Origin: Chryseobacterium sp. FP211-J200
GTDB lineage: Bacteria > Bacteroidota > Bacteroidia > Flavobacteriales > Weeksellaceae
Reading direction: 5' to 3'
NCBI RefSeq assembly: GCF_001643375.1
Contig: NZ_LSHB01000009.1
Location: 19,993-83,992, forward strand
Length of the DNA stretch: 64,000 nucleotides
A program made the translations under genes and the position numbers. Positions 45,521-55,806 of the stretch are shown one piece after another. Below the pieces are notes generated by a model. It did not search any database. It saw nothing but the letters and a program-made list of their open reading frames with translations, and had not been told where the DNA came from. How positions within the stretch are numbered: the stretch's first letter is position 1; every line of letters starts with the position of its first letter.

Positions 45521-47245
45521 ATGAAGATAAAAACTAAATTAAATGCCGGCGTAGGCTTGCTTTTCCTAATGATATTGGTATTGTCTGTCCTAAGTGGATG
45601 GTACATCAATCAACTGAAAAAAGATACCAATAATATTCTGGAGGCCAATTACAATACACTGCAGTATTCCAGAAATATGCTTTTGGCCTTGGAAGAGATC
45701 AGCTCCGATCCTTTGGCTTATGGCGTCTTTGAAAAACATTTGGAAAAGCAGCAAAAAAATGTCACAGAACCTGGTGAGAAAGAAGCGACGGACAATGTTG
45801 CAGTTCATTTCCAAGCCTTAAAAAAAGATTCGGGCAATGTAGCATTGCAGTCATCCATCAGAAAAGATATTGCCGAATTGATGCAGCTGAATATGAGCGC
45901 GATCGAGCACAAAAGTAGCATTGCAGATTCTACAGCGAAAAGTGCGATCATGGCAATCTCCGTGACTGGGATGCTTTGCTTTCTCATTGCATTTATTTTG
46001 CTGGTCAATTTGCCATCCAATATCGCAGATCCAATTCAAATTCTAACAGGAAGTATCAAACAGATCGCGAATCAGAATTACAGGGAGAGAGTGCATTTTG
46101 AAAGCAAAAGTGAGTTCGGTGATTTGGCAATGTCGTTCAACATCATGGCAGAAAAACTTCAGGAATATTCTGAAAGCAAGCTGGACAAGATCATCCGTGG
46201 AAAACGCCGCATCGAAACCCTGATCGATAATATGCATAATCCTGTGATAGGCATTGATGAAAACAAGAAAGTCCTTTTTGTAAATAATGAAGCCTTGAAG
46301 ATCACAGGTCTGAAAAAAGAAAATTTTGTCGGAAAACTGATCCAGGATGTTGCCGTCATGAATGATCTGGTAAGGAATATCATTAAAGAAATTATTGAAG
46401 GAAATACCAAAAATGCCTCCGAAACAATGAAGATCTACGCAGACGGAAAGGAAAGTTACTTCGAAAAGGAGATCATCGACATCAATGTGACACCAACTGG
46501 TGAGCAGCAAAGTCAATTCATTGGGCAAGTGATCATGTTGAGAAATATTACACCTTTCAAAGAACTGGATCTGGCTAAAACCAATTTTCTGGGAACTGTT
46601 TCACATGAGTTCAAAACACCAATTTCTTCTATCCAAATGGGATTGCAGCTTTTGGAAAATGACCAGATCGGAAGTCTGAATGACGAGCAGAAAAATCTGG
46701 TGAATGGGATCAAAGAAGATTCTGATAGGTTGCTGAAAATCACGGGAGAATTGCTGAACATTACCCAAGTGGAAAGCGGTTCTATGCAACTCAACATCCA
46801 ATCATCAGACATCAGAACGATCATCGATTATGCCATGAATGCCAACAGATCGGCGGCAGAGCAAAAACAGATCCTCTTTAACATTAATATAGAAAATGGA
46901 CTTAAAGAAGTATTAGCCGATACAGAAAAAACATCTTGGGTTCTTAATAATTTGATTTCAAATGCTGTGCGTTATTCTTATGAAAATTCCCAGATCACTG
47001 TGGACGTTAAAAAGGTAGGGGAGCAGGTCCAATTTTCTGTCACCGATGCGGGACAAGGGATTCCGCCCCAATATATTTCCAAAGTTTTTGATCGGTATTT
47101 CAAAATCCCAGGAACCAAAAAAGAGGGAACAGGTCTGGGATTGACAATCAGCAAACAATTTATTGAAGCACAAGGCGGTAAGATCTCTGTTGAAAGTGAA
47201 ATAGGAGTGGGAAGCCAATTTTCCTTCACATTGCACGAGCGCTAA
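45521..47245 (+). CDS. HAMP-PAS sensor histidine kinase of the kdp block
   Basis: This 574-residue kinase has transmembrane helices at ~8-28 and ~145-165 flanking a helical sensor. A HAMP domain follows (~168-220), a PAS domain (~230-350: LIDNMHNPVIGIDENKKVLFVN), the phospho-His in TVSHEFKTPISS near 363 and an ATPase domain with NLISNAVRYS near 486 and GTGLGLTISKQF near 540. It is 7 nt downstream of the KdpD-like gene and is the likely output kinase for the sigma-54 regulator at 36029-37375. Confidence 0.9.
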   Translation: MKIKTKLNAGVGLLFLMILVLSVLSGWYINQLKKDTNNILEANYNTLQYSRNMLLALEEISSDPLAYGVFEKHLEKQQKNVTEPGEKEATDNVAVHFQALKKDSGNVALQSSIRKDIAELMQLNMSAIEHKSSIADSTAKSAIMAISVTGMLCFLIAFILLVNLPSNIADPIQILTGSIKQIANQNYRERVHFESKSEFGDLAMSFNIMAEKLQEYSESKLDKIIRGKRRIETLIDNMHNPVIGIDENKKVLFVNNEALKITGLKKENFVGKLIQDVAVMNDLVRNIIKEIIEGNTKNASETMKIYADGKESYFEKEIIDINVTPTGEQQSQFIGQVIMLRNITPFKELDLAKTNFLGTVSHEFKTPISSIQMGLQLLENDQIGSLNDEQKNLVNGIKEDSDRLLKITGELLNITQVESGSMQLNIQSSDIRTIIDYAMNANRSAAEQKQILFNINIENGLKEVLADTEKTSWVLNNLISNAVRYSYENSQITVDVKKVGEQVQFSVTDAGQGIPPQYISKVFDRYFKIPGTKKEGTGLGLTISKQFIEAQGGKISVESEIGVGSQFSFTLHER

Positions 47246-47365
47246 TTCAATTTATAAAAACTGACTTTTCTTAATGTAAATTTAATAAACTCAAACCAGC
47301 TTTTACACGGAGACGACTTAGTTTTAAAGATGGAAAATGATATCTTTACCACGTAATAAACTACA

Positions 47366-49702
47366 ATGCAGATATCATCCTTCAAGATTGCCACTTCTAT
47401 TGCCGCAATTTGTTTTAGCACCACACTTTTTGCACAGCAGAATTATTCGGTCAGTGGTACGATAAAAGATCAGAAAAATGGAGAATTGCTTATTGGTGTA
47501 TCGGTAAAGATAGCCGAAGACCCGACAATTTCCATCAATGCCAACGAATACGGTTTTTACTCGCTTTCCCTCCCGAAAGGTTCCTATACGTTGATGATCT
47601 CGAATCCTGGATTCAGAGATTTTCAGCAGATCATCAATGTGGAAGAAGATATCAAACTCAATATAGAACTAAATCCGGAAGTGGAGGAGCAACGAAGCAC
47701 TAATATTGAAGAAGTGGTGATCTCTGCAGTCAAAAAGGATAAAAATCTTTCTACTGCTCAAATGGGAACTGAAACTTTGAGCATCAAACAAATTGAAAAA
47801 TTACCTGTGCTCTTCGGTGAAAAAGATGTGATGAAAACAATCCAGCTTCTTCCCGGAATCAAAAGTAATGGCGAAGGAAGCAGCGGTTTCAGTGTACGTG
47901 GTGGTGCGACGGACCAGAATTTGATTCTTCTGGATGAAGCGCCGGTTTACAACGCTTCGCACTTGCTTGGATTTTTCAGTACCTTCAATAGTGATGCTTT
48001 GAAAGATGCAAGCATTATCAAAGGAAATAGTCCCGCTCAATACGGCGGCCGATTGTCTTCGGTTTTGGATGTGAAGATGAAAGACGGGAACAACAAAGAT
48101 TACAATGTAAATGGCGGAATTGGTCTCATCAGCAGCCGATTGAGTGTAGAAGGTCCCATCCAAAAGGAAAGGTCTTCTTTCATAGTTTCTGGGCGACGAA
48201 CTTACGCAGATATTTTTTTGAGAGGAACTGATGATTTTAAGGACAGCAAATTGTATTTCTACGATCTCAACTTAAAAGCCAATTATCAGATCAATGACAA
48301 TAACCGATTATATTTATCAGGATATTTCGGACGAGATGTTCTTGGTCTGGGCGATACTTTTGCAACCGATTGGGGAAATACAACCGCAACTTTGCGCTGG
48401 AACAGCATTATCAACAGTAAATTATTTTCTAATACGTCATTTATCTACAGCAATTACAATTATAATGTCAGTTTGACCAGCAATGACAATACTTTCGGTC
48501 TCGATTCCCAAATTGAAGACTGGAATCTGAAGCAGGATTTCACTTGGTTTGCCGGGAACAAACATTCGGTGCGGTTTGGTTTGCAATCCATTTACCATAC
48601 AATTACGCCGAGTAGCGCATCTGGAACCAGCGTGAGCAGCTTTCTCAGAAACCCGAGATATTCTTGGGAGAATGCTCTTTACATCAATGATGATTTCAAA
48701 GCGACAGAGAAGTTGACCATCAACTACGGATTGCGACTTGCGATGTTCAGTGTTTTGGGAGGCGATACTTTTAATAGTTATGAAAACGGAACACTCGTCA
48801 ATTCAGAATTTTTAGAAAATGGAAAATTCGGGAAAACTTATGTCAATCTGGAGCCAAGGATCACAGCGAATTATAGAATCAATGAGGTGAGCAGTGTGAA
48901 AGGTGGCTATTCCCGAAATACGCAGAATCTACATTTATTAAGCAACAGCGGCAGTGGAAATCCAACCGACCAATGGATTGGAAGCAGTTACACCGTGAAA
49001 CCGGAGATCTCTGACCAGATCAGCGCAGGTTACAGCCGAAACTTCAACAATAATAATTATGAACTGAATGCTGAGATCTACTACAAATCCATGCAGAATC
49101 AAATCGATTATAAAAATGGCGCGCAGATCAGCTTCGACACTGCTGCCGATGTAGAAAGCGAACTGTTATTTGGAAAAGGAAGAGCCTACGGACTAGAATT
49201 AATTGCCAAAAAGAAAAGCGGAAAACTCACAGGTTGGATTTCCTACACCTTATCAAAAACCGAAAGAAAGATCATCGGGATCAATGATAATGAATGGTAC
49301 AACGCAAGACAGGACAAAACCCACGATATCTCTGTTGTTGCCACTTACGAACTGAATCCGAAATGGTCTTTCTCCGGATTGTTCCTCTACAGCACCGGAA
49401 ATGCCGTCACATTCCCAACCGGAAAATATCAACTGAATGGACAGACTATTTTCCAGTACAGCAATAGAAATGCGGACAGAATGCCTGCATATCACAGGAT
49501 GGACCTGAGCGCCACTTACGAACCTGTTTCTAAAAAACGATTCAAAGGTTCATGGTCGTTTGGGATCTACAATGTTTATGGCCGGGAAAATGCGTATACC
49601 ATCAATTTCGAAGATAATCCGGACAAACCAGGAACTACCAGAGCGATGCAAACTTCCCTGTTCCGTTGGGTTCCGAACATTACTTACAATTTCAAATTTT
49701 AA
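47366..49702 (+). CDS. TonB-dependent receptor with carboxypeptidase-regulatory-like domain
   Basis: This 778-residue protein has a signal peptide (~1-24, AQQNYS). A carboxypeptidase-regulatory-like beta domain covers ~28-105, the plug ~120-230 (LPVLFGEKDVMKTIQLLPGIKSN, then GFSVRGGATDQNLILLDEAPVYN), and a 22-strand barrel ends in VPNITYNFKF. It takes up an unknown substrate with energy from TonB. The adjacent DUF4249 lipoprotein gene, 2 nt downstream, forms the common receptor/lipoprotein pair of Bacteroidetes. Confidence 0.93.
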   Translation: MQISSFKIATSIAAICFSTTLFAQQNYSVSGTIKDQKNGELLIGVSVKIAEDPTISINANEYGFYSLSLPKGSYTLMISNPGFRDFQQIINVEEDIKLNIELNPEVEEQRSTNIEEVVISAVKKDKNLSTAQMGTETLSIKQIEKLPVLFGEKDVMKTIQLLPGIKSNGEGSSGFSVRGGATDQNLILLDEAPVYNASHLLGFFSTFNSDALKDASIIKGNSPAQYGGRLSSVLDVKMKDGNNKDYNVNGGIGLISSRLSVEGPIQKERSSFIVSGRRTYADIFLRGTDDFKDSKLYFYDLNLKANYQINDNNRLYLSGYFGRDVLGLGDTFATDWGNTTATLRWNSIINSKLFSNTSFIYSNYNYNVSLTSNDNTFGLDSQIEDWNLKQDFTWFAGNKHSVRFGLQSIYHTITPSSASGTSVSSFLRNPRYSWENALYINDDFKATEKLTINYGLRLAMFSVLGGDTFNSYENGTLVNSEFLENGKFGKTYVNLEPRITANYRINEVSSVKGGYSRNTQNLHLLSNSGSGNPTDQWIGSSYTVKPEISDQISAGYSRNFNNNNYELNAEIYYKSMQNQIDYKNGAQISFDTAADVESELLFGKGRAYGLELIAKKKSGKLTGWISYTLSKTERKIIGINDNEWYNARQDKTHDISVVATYELNPKWSFSGLFLYSTGNAVTFPTGKYQLNGQTIFQYSNRNADRMPAYHRMDLSATYEPVSKKRFKGSWSFGIYNVYGRENAYTINFEDNPDKPGTTRAMQTSLFRWVPNITYNFKF

Positions 49703-49704
49703 TT

Positions 49705-50511
49705 ATGAAAAATATATTGCTGATCATATTCTCATTATTCCTGTTCATTTCCTGTGAAAAAGAGATCGATCTTGATCTGGCCGACCAAAGTGGAAAGATT
49801 GTTATCGAGGGAAATATTACCGATCAAGCTGGACCTTATTTTGTGAGAATAACAAAGTCGGTCGCTTTCACTAATGAAAATCAATATCCAGCGGTAGAAG
49901 ATGCGCAGGTCACTATGAGTGATGATCTGGGAAAGACGGAAACTCTACAATATATCGGAAATGGATTCTATCAGGTTTCCAATTTCCAAGGCCAATCTGG
50001 ACGGACTTACACTCTGAAGGTTTTGGTAGATGGACAAGAATATGTTTCGCAAAGTACGATGCCGGAAGCAGTCGATTTTGAAGGTCTGGAGCAGGATTCT
50101 TTTTTAGTGGCTGGAGAAACGAGTTACACACTTTTACCGATTTTTACGGATCCGCCATCGCTAGGCAACCGTTATCTTTTTCGTTACAACGTGAACGACC
50201 GTTCCAAGTCCAACTTCATGGAGTTCTCGGACAATGTAAACAATGGATTGCCCAACCAAAGACCATTATTATTGCCCAATGATGATGAAGATGACAGCGT
50301 GAAAGTAAAAGTTGGAGATACAATTACAGTTGAGATGAACTGCATAGATGATAAAGTATATACTTTCTATGCGGCGCTGCTGCAGCTTTCTGGCGGTGGT
50401 GGTCCTGGTGAAGGAATTACGCCCACAAATCCGCCGAGCAATATCAGCAATGGTGCCTTAGGTTATTTTTCTGCACACACAGTGAAAGTAAGAACGGCTG
50501 TCATCGAATGA
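49705..50511 (+). CDS. DUF4249 lipoprotein, partner of the TonB receptor
   Basis: This 268-residue protein starts at the ATG at 49705, 2 nt after the receptor stop. A lipoprotein signal (FLFISCEKEID, acylated Cys near 16) is followed by a beta-rich domain with IVIEGNITDQAGPYFVRITKS, the usual DUF4249 opening. DUF4249 proteins sit beside TonB-dependent receptors and probably act as surface substrate-binding partners, comparable in position to SusD. Confidence 0.87.
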   Translation: MKNILLIIFSLFLFISCEKEIDLDLADQSGKIVIEGNITDQAGPYFVRITKSVAFTNENQYPAVEDAQVTMSDDLGKTETLQYIGNGFYQVSNFQGQSGRTYTLKVLVDGQEYVSQSTMPEAVDFEGLEQDSFLVAGETSYTLLPIFTDPPSLGNRYLFRYNVNDRSKSNFMEFSDNVNNGLPNQRPLLLPNDDEDDSVKVKVGDTITVEMNCIDDKVYTFYAALLQLSGGGGPGEGITPTNPPSNISNGALGYFSAHTVKVRTAVIE

Positions 50512-50574
50512 TCTCATTGTCCATCAACTTTTGAAGTTTTGTAAAGTAGGAAATAGAGTAGTGGATTTTTAAAA

Positions 50575-51180
50575 TCAATATTTCTCGAGGTCAGAGAATT
50601 TCAGGTCCTGGATCTTCGGTAAGGATGAGATTTTTAACTGACTTTTTCTTTTATTTAAAATTTTATCGGAACCTAACTCTTGATCAAATTCGATTTTGGT
50701 TCCGGTCAAAAGATCGATCTTCGTTTCCGAAGTCTTATTTTTTCCGTCCCAGATCACTCTGGAAATATTAGTCAGTTCAAAATTACCATTCTTAAATCTG
50801 AAGGTGTAACGACTTTTGAGGTCATTTTTGTCTGTCAGCATCTGCAGATTGCCATCTTCTACGAAAAAATCCGGAATGGTACCGTCGCTGTGTTCTCCTT
50901 TTTTTTCTATTGGATACTGGCTTTCAATTATTTGGGTGGATGATACGGCGAGTTTAAGGTCTTTACTATTTGATTGAGAAAGGAAGATCTGCAATCTCAA
51001 AGGTCTGGTGTCACTTTTCACATCCATTTGTACAAGAACCCTGTCATTTTTTTTATCCTTGTTCAGGTCGCCTATTTCCTCCTTTGCGATGACATCAAAA
51101 TTATCCTTGATTTTTTGAGCATACAGCTGAGACGTTGCTGACAGAAAAATAAAGGTGATGTAAAGTGAAATTTTTTTCAT
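50575..51180 (-). CDS. Exported protein after the lipase effector, possible immunity protein
   Basis: This 201-residue protein uses the ATG at 51180, which gives a clean signal peptide (~1-20, SQLYAQ). An FG-GAP/EF-like start (IGDLNKDKKNDRVLVQM) is followed by beta-strands and FRFKNGNFEL, a pattern of small periplasmic beta proteins. It is the last gene of a set with a lipase-type effector and a membrane protein. A periplasmic protein of this kind could neutralise a phospholipase delivered from neighbours; this is inferred from position. Confidence 0.6.
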   Translation of the reverse strand: MKKISLYITFIFLSATSQLYAQKIKDNFDVIAKEEIGDLNKDKKNDRVLVQMDVKSDTRPLRLQIFLSQSNSKDLKLAVSSTQIIESQYPIEKKGEHSDGTIPDFFVEDGNLQMLTDKNDLKSRYTFRFKNGNFELTNISRVIWDGKNKTSETKIDLLTGTKIEFDQELGSDKILNKRKSQLKISSLPKIQDLKFSDLEKY

Positions 51181-51217
51181 GGTTTTTAAATTGATCTTAG
51201 GAAATAATTTAAGCTCA

Positions 51218-51571
51218 TTAATCAGAAATTCTCTCAAATTGGATTGGTGAAACAAATTCATGAAAAGTCATGTACATTATAAATTGATAAGCAGCAATGA
51301 TAAGCAGCACAAACAGAAAAATTACAACAAAATAAACTGTGGCTTTATTTGATATCTTCTTTATAGCTAAACTAATGAGCGAGAAAAAAATAGTAGGAAG
51401 CAATGCACCAATACAGCCGATCTGAAGAAAAATATCGATAATAGATTTCGTTTGGATCTCCGAAAAATCAGATAAAAGATGGTTCGAAATATAAAAGTAC
51501 GTGATTCCTATTGCTGATAAAATGAAGATCAATAGGTTGAAAAAGATGAATTGCGTTGTACCTTTCATCAT
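51218..51571 (-). CDS. Small membrane protein overlapping the lipase effector, candidate immunity
   Basis: This 117-residue protein has three strong transmembrane segments (~8-28, ~48-68 and ~78-100). Its start overlaps the effector stop by 4 bp, the tight coupling typical of effector-immunity pairs. Not recognised by family. Confidence 0.62.
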   Translation of the reverse strand: MMKGTTQFIFFNLLIFILSAIGITYFYISNHLLSDFSEIQTKSIIDIFLQIGCIGALLPTIFFSLISLAIKKISNKATVYFVVIFLFVLLIIAAYQFIMYMTFHEFVSPIQFERISD

Positions 51572-53262
51572 GATTTCTTTTTATACCCTGGATTCACTCC
51601 GGAACTGAACGCACTTCTAAGCTCTTTTTCCACATCTGCCCAAAACTGGGTGTGACTGAGACTGTGTGATGCCGTTGCCAGATAAGCTACAGAACCTGGC
51701 CGCTCTGCCAAGGTAATGCTTTTATCGTTCTCTGCCACAAGGTCTGCATTGTACTCTGTTACCAATCTTTGATAGACCAAAAGGTTTCTTCGCAGGATCT
51801 TTACTTGTGCATCCAGATTGCCGGTGACAACATATTCTGCGTAGTCCAAATAATTATTGATCTTGACGAGACTGTCTGGGGAGAGAAACTGACTGAACAA
51901 TCGCATCAAAACCTCTTGCAGATTATTACTTTGCATTGCACTAGTTGTCCCACTGATAAACCTTTTGAAGTTTGACATCTTACCGCGGGTATGGTAAGGA
52001 TCGCTTTTGGTGATATTGATATCGATGACGGTCAGGGCTTTGGTCTGTTTTTTTGGATCCCACAAGGTAAGGTCAATACTGTCTGTGATGCCTTGGCTTT
52101 CTGCAAAGACCTTAGCAAGCAGATTGAGAAAGTAGCTGTCTCGCACGCCAGTTCTGATGTCAAGCAGTGTATTGATGGTGGTGATCCCTTGCGTAAGATT
52201 CAGGTTGCTGGCCCAAGCGATCTTATCTCGTCTGGTACCTCCGGAATAATTTTGATGCACGTCGTAGGTCCATTTCAGGGCAGAATTGAGAAGGGTGATG
52301 AAGGAGTTTTTTTCAGCTTCCAATTTAGAGTTATCAATTTTTATCGAATTGATGTAGTTGATGACCTCCAGAATGATCAGATTAAGACCAAGGAACGCAT
52401 CGGACATCTCTTTCCAAGCCAGGTTTGCCTTTTTTTCACTGTACCAGCCTTTTAGATATTGGGTGATATATTCTGTCTTGATGCCTTTTACGATATTGAT
52501 CCCTCTTTCAAATTTCTCGATTTGAAAAGCCTTCAACAGTCCTTCCAGATTCACGAGACTGAAGTTGGCAATCAATTGCTGTGTCAGATCATATTCATTA
52601 TGAACATTGATGATCTTGCAATCAGCATGAAGTCTACTGTGATTCAGTTGGTGTTTTTTTTGGAAAAAAGGTGTGGAGAGGTAGGTGATGCTTTTGATCT
52701 TCCAGGATTTGGGAAACTTGCTGTTGGTGGCTATCAGCTCTGTGAATTGGTTGATAACGTTGCCGCCATGAGAATGTCCTACCAGATGGATATGAACGTC
52801 CTGATTGGTCCAAAAGGGATATATTTTCAGGAATTTGTCCAACAATCTCGTGGAACCTAGATTTCGTTCTTTGGTATCATTGTCACCAGACCAGCTGAAA
52901 AAATCACCTTCGATGTGCAGATCCAGGAACTGAAATTTGAGGTCTTTTATTTTTGCCCAGAAATTAACTTTGCTCTCCTGATTTTCTTTGTCTATTCCTC
53001 TCCAATATTTGGTGTTGGCCTCGTGTTTTTTTCCAGTGATGTTGAGTGGGTCTGTGGTTCCAGCTATGAACATGACGATGTCTCTTATCTTGCCAGTTTT
53101 GGCCGGCGGCGCTTTTGGTGAACCCAGAAAGACACCGTTTTCTTTGCCATTTTCTGTTAAAACTCTACTGGCGCTTGTAACAATATTCTCATTCGAGTAC
53201 ATGTTGTGTCCTTTTTCCGACACTTTGGTATAAGTTCCTTTTACGATCCTTGTTCTGCTCAT
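51568..53262 (-). CDS. T6SS-type lipase effector with shared N-terminal segment
   Basis: This 564-residue protein has residues 1-50 as the SRTRIVKGTYTKVS segment shared by five genes in this region (MYSNENI, then VTENG-like, then a SPKAPP linker). Next is an alpha/beta-hydrolase domain (~60-240), with VMFIAGTTDP near 65 as oxyanion strand and VGHSHGG near 162 as nucleophile elbow (GxSxG). The remaining ~320 residues are helical. It is probably a phospholipase or lipase delivered by the VgrG-linked secretion system, acting on membranes of rivals. No signal peptide is present, as expected for T6SS cargo. Confidence 0.8.
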   Translation of the reverse strand: MSRTRIVKGTYTKVSEKGHNMYSNENIVTSASRVLTENGKENGVFLGSPKAPPAKTGKIRDIVMFIAGTTDPLNITGKKHEANTKYWRGIDKENQESKVNFWAKIKDLKFQFLDLHIEGDFFSWSGDNDTKERNLGSTRLLDKFLKIYPFWTNQDVHIHLVGHSHGGNVINQFTELIATNSKFPKSWKIKSITYLSTPFFQKKHQLNHSRLHADCKIINVHNEYDLTQQLIANFSLVNLEGLLKAFQIEKFERGINIVKGIKTEYITQYLKGWYSEKKANLAWKEMSDAFLGLNLIILEVINYINSIKIDNSKLEAEKNSFITLLNSALKWTYDVHQNYSGGTRRDKIAWASNLNLTQGITTINTLLDIRTGVRDSYFLNLLAKVFAESQGITDSIDLTLWDPKKQTKALTVIDINITKSDPYHTRGKMSNFKRFISGTTSAMQSNNLQEVLMRLFSQFLSPDSLVKINNYLDYAEYVVTGNLDAQVKILRRNLLVYQRLVTEYNADLVAENDKSITLAERPGSVAYLATASHSLSHTQFWADVEKELRSAFSSGVNPGYKKKS

Positions 53263-53558
53263 TTTTGGTTTGCTTTAGAATTATCGCTATTTCTTGCTTA
53301 ATATCAAATATTTAAAGGTTTTGTTTGATAAGAATTTCTCTGTCATAATATCCTTGGTAGATTTTGTCTGTGACCAAAATAATAATTGCAGCTATTACGT
53401 TGCCATTTTATACATAACGAATAAAAAAAAGTAATTATTTTTTGTTATAATACAATTTTATTCAGTCATAAGCTATTTTGTTACAAATAAGAAGTCGTTG
53501 AGTTCCGAGACTATATGCAACTCGAAAAAGTATAGTTGTCCTTAATTTTTTTTAGGAT
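53263..53558. other. Gap between effector modules
   Basis: About 295 bp, very AT-rich, with no supported ORF, repeat or strong hairpin. It probably carries the promoter of the lipase module. Confidence 0.35.
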
Positions 53559-54188
53559 TTATTTTTCAGAAACGGCGCCGTTCTCTCCATCGATCAGAAA
53601 AATGTGGTCTAATTTCAAAGCGCTTCCGGTTTTCCCTCCTGGGCCATATTTGCCGCTTGTGACTGTAACCTTCCAAACTTTTGATGACTCATCAAAGTAC
53701 ACGGAAATGGCTTTGTTACCATTTGGAAGATGCCATCCTTTGCCAGTTTTCAGATCAAGGAAATTTTTACCCGACAGGAATTTGAGGATGTATGGATATC
53801 TTATCTTTCCGAATTTAGCATCTTCGTCATTTTCAGCTATGACTTTTCCCTCTTTGTCGTATTCATACGACTTGCCCACACTTACATTGGAAAAGCTATC
53901 TATTGTGGATCGCTGATTTCCGTTTTTGTCATAGGTATTGTATTGGGAGAGAAAATCGGGGGCTGGTCTGTAGACGGTCTCATCAAAACCTTCATCTGTT
54001 TCGTACTGCTCAACTGTTGTCCCATCTTGGCGTACAATCGTCGTATTTCCTTTGTCCCAATGTTTTCTGAAATTCTCGATATCAAATTTTTTCATTTTCT
54101 CATTTTTTACGTTTACATTATTTTTCTCGTTTTGACCATTACAGGAATAAAACAACAAGAAAACAATAGAAAAAAAAATTCTGTTCAT
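53559..54188 (-). CDS. Lipoprotein, probable immunity protein of the metzincin effector
   Basis: This protein of ~209 residues has a lipoprotein signal (LLFYSCNGQ, Cys near 16). Its middle contains YDKNGNQRSTIDSF and YDKEGKVIAEN strands like those of YwqK/MORN-type proteins, and then a beta-rich end. It follows the metalloprotease-type effector by 9 bp on the same strand. A lipoprotein placed in the outer or inner membrane would be a suitable shield against a periplasmic protease. The exact family is unknown. Confidence 0.62.
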   Translation of the reverse strand: MNRIFFSIVFLLFYSCNGQNEKNNVNVKNEKMKKFDIENFRKHWDKGNTTIVRQDGTTVEQYETDEGFDETVYRPAPDFLSQYNTYDKNGNQRSTIDSFSNVSVGKSYEYDKEGKVIAENDEDAKFGKIRYPYILKFLSGKNFLDLKTGKGWHLPNGNKAISVYFDESSKVWKVTVTSGKYGPGGKTGSALKLDHIFLIDGENGAVSEK

Positions 54189-54197
54189 CATGGTGAT

Positions 54198-55589
54198 CTA
54201 TTTTAGTTTGATAGGATTATTAAGGGCATGCCACTGCCAACCAAACAGGATCTTGCCTTCAACAGGCGTCCTTGGTCGTCCGTTGATATCGAACGACCAA
54301 TGGCAGTAGTCCATGATATTATCTGTCTGTTGTGCTTTATAAGAATACTCTGCAGATTTCTCGATGCCGTCAAATGTGTGTGGCAATCCCATTGCGTGGA
54401 AGGTTTCGTGTGCGATTGTCGAGCGATTGTGCTGGTCAAAAAACACACCATGTTTTGTATTCAGATTGGAAAAACCATACGTTAAATAGCGCGGGTCTAA
54501 AGGGTCTGGATACTCATCTGGTATAAAATATAATTTGTAGTAATTGGTGTATCTTTTTGGATAAGCTTTCTCAAATTCATTATCCAGATGTTTTAACATT
54601 TCAATGAAGCTCCTATCCAATATACCCGAATCGTCGTATATAACGCCGTTTCTGGAATATCTATTTTTAAAAGTGACGGAACGTGTGAGATCCAATGGTT
54701 TTATTAAATATCTAATGTTTGGTTTGATCAGGGATTGAATCAGATTTTGACGAAAAAAGGCATCGCCACCAGAGGCCATTTTCCCGATCTTAGGAACTGC
54801 TGTCAATTTTGTTTTAACAGGTACGATGACGACATTGATCTTTTTGATATGCGTACTGTCGTTTGCCAAGACTTTGACTTGTCCACAAATCTCATTGTCA
54901 GCCAGAACATCTATCAAAACATTGTCTTTCAAAGGTTTTGTAGCTTTGATCGTGAGAAAATTGTAGAGGTTGTATTTTCCGTTTTTTATAGGTATTTCTG
55001 TTTTGTTGAGAACTAGCCCAGTGTTTTCTTTTTGAGGTTTGATCTCTAATTTTTTTGGTGTTTCCTGCACATCTATTTTGAGACTTAGTTTTGCAATGTT
55101 TTCATTGGGAATTATGGCTACTACTGGAACATGATAGTGGTAAGGATTTCCTTTTTTTGATTTCCAATTGATCTGTAAATTTTTGAAACTGTTTAATAAT
55201 TTGGAATACATCGCTGGTGATTTTTTAAAAAAATTGGTCCAACTATTTGTATCACTTACAATTACCGTACGGGAAGAATCTTCGTAATGCTTACCCAGGA
55301 TATCCTTTATCCAATGCTTGTCGCCAGCCAAACCTGTGTCACCTGTTCTGATCCAATCAAATCCAAATTCGCCTTTCCAATTTCCGTGCGGCCGAAACTC
55401 AACTAGACATTTAGCTTTGATTTGGGACGAGGGTGGATTGTTTGGATTACCAAAAAAAATTCCTTCATCGATCCCGTTCTCTGTTATTTGGCCTGTAGCA
55501 GTGCTGACAATACTCTCGTTAGAGTACATATTGTGTCCTTTTGCAGAGATCTTTGTATAAGTTCCTTTTACGATTCGTGTTCTACTCAT
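54198..55589 (-). CDS. T6SS-type metzincin metalloprotease effector
   Basis: This 463-residue protein has the shared N-terminal segment (~1-52), a long middle part with repeated beta-sandwich-like strands (~150-260) and a C-terminal zincin domain. The zinc site TIAHETFHAMGLPHTF near residue 395 is a complete HExxHxxGxxH, the metzincin signature, followed later by NIMDYCHWS, whose Met fits the Met-turn. It should degrade periplasmic or cell-envelope proteins of target cells. The immunity-like lipoprotein follows immediately. Confidence 0.85.
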   Translation of the reverse strand: MSRTRIVKGTYTKISAKGHNMYSNESIVSTATGQITENGIDEGIFFGNPNNPPSSQIKAKCLVEFRPHGNWKGEFGFDWIRTGDTGLAGDKHWIKDILGKHYEDSSRTVIVSDTNSWTNFFKKSPAMYSKLLNSFKNLQINWKSKKGNPYHYHVPVVAIIPNENIAKLSLKIDVQETPKKLEIKPQKENTGLVLNKTEIPIKNGKYNLYNFLTIKATKPLKDNVLIDVLADNEICGQVKVLANDSTHIKKINVVIVPVKTKLTAVPKIGKMASGGDAFFRQNLIQSLIKPNIRYLIKPLDLTRSVTFKNRYSRNGVIYDDSGILDRSFIEMLKHLDNEFEKAYPKRYTNYYKLYFIPDEYPDPLDPRYLTYGFSNLNTKHGVFFDQHNRSTIAHETFHAMGLPHTFDGIEKSAEYSYKAQQTDNIMDYCHWSFDINGRPRTPVEGKILFGWQWHALNNPIKLK

Positions 55590-55806
55590 TGTTGGTCGGC
55601 TTAATGGTTTTTAAATCCTTTATTATCAACACAATTCATTAAATCTAGTTTACCTTGATTTTGTTTTAAACAGCAATTTTACAATAAATAATCATTTTCG
55701 TTTTTTATATTTCATTAGATGATTAAAATAACAACAATTTGTTTTAAAAAATATTTCTGGAGACCTTGGGTGTCTGATGTTTATCTTTTTATAACGGAGG
55801 AATGAA

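Noticed and set aside
53730..54206. 158-residue plus-strand ORF opposite the lipoprotein gene
   Set aside because: It is hydrophobic antisense of a gene with a good lipoprotein signal and the right strand for its operon.
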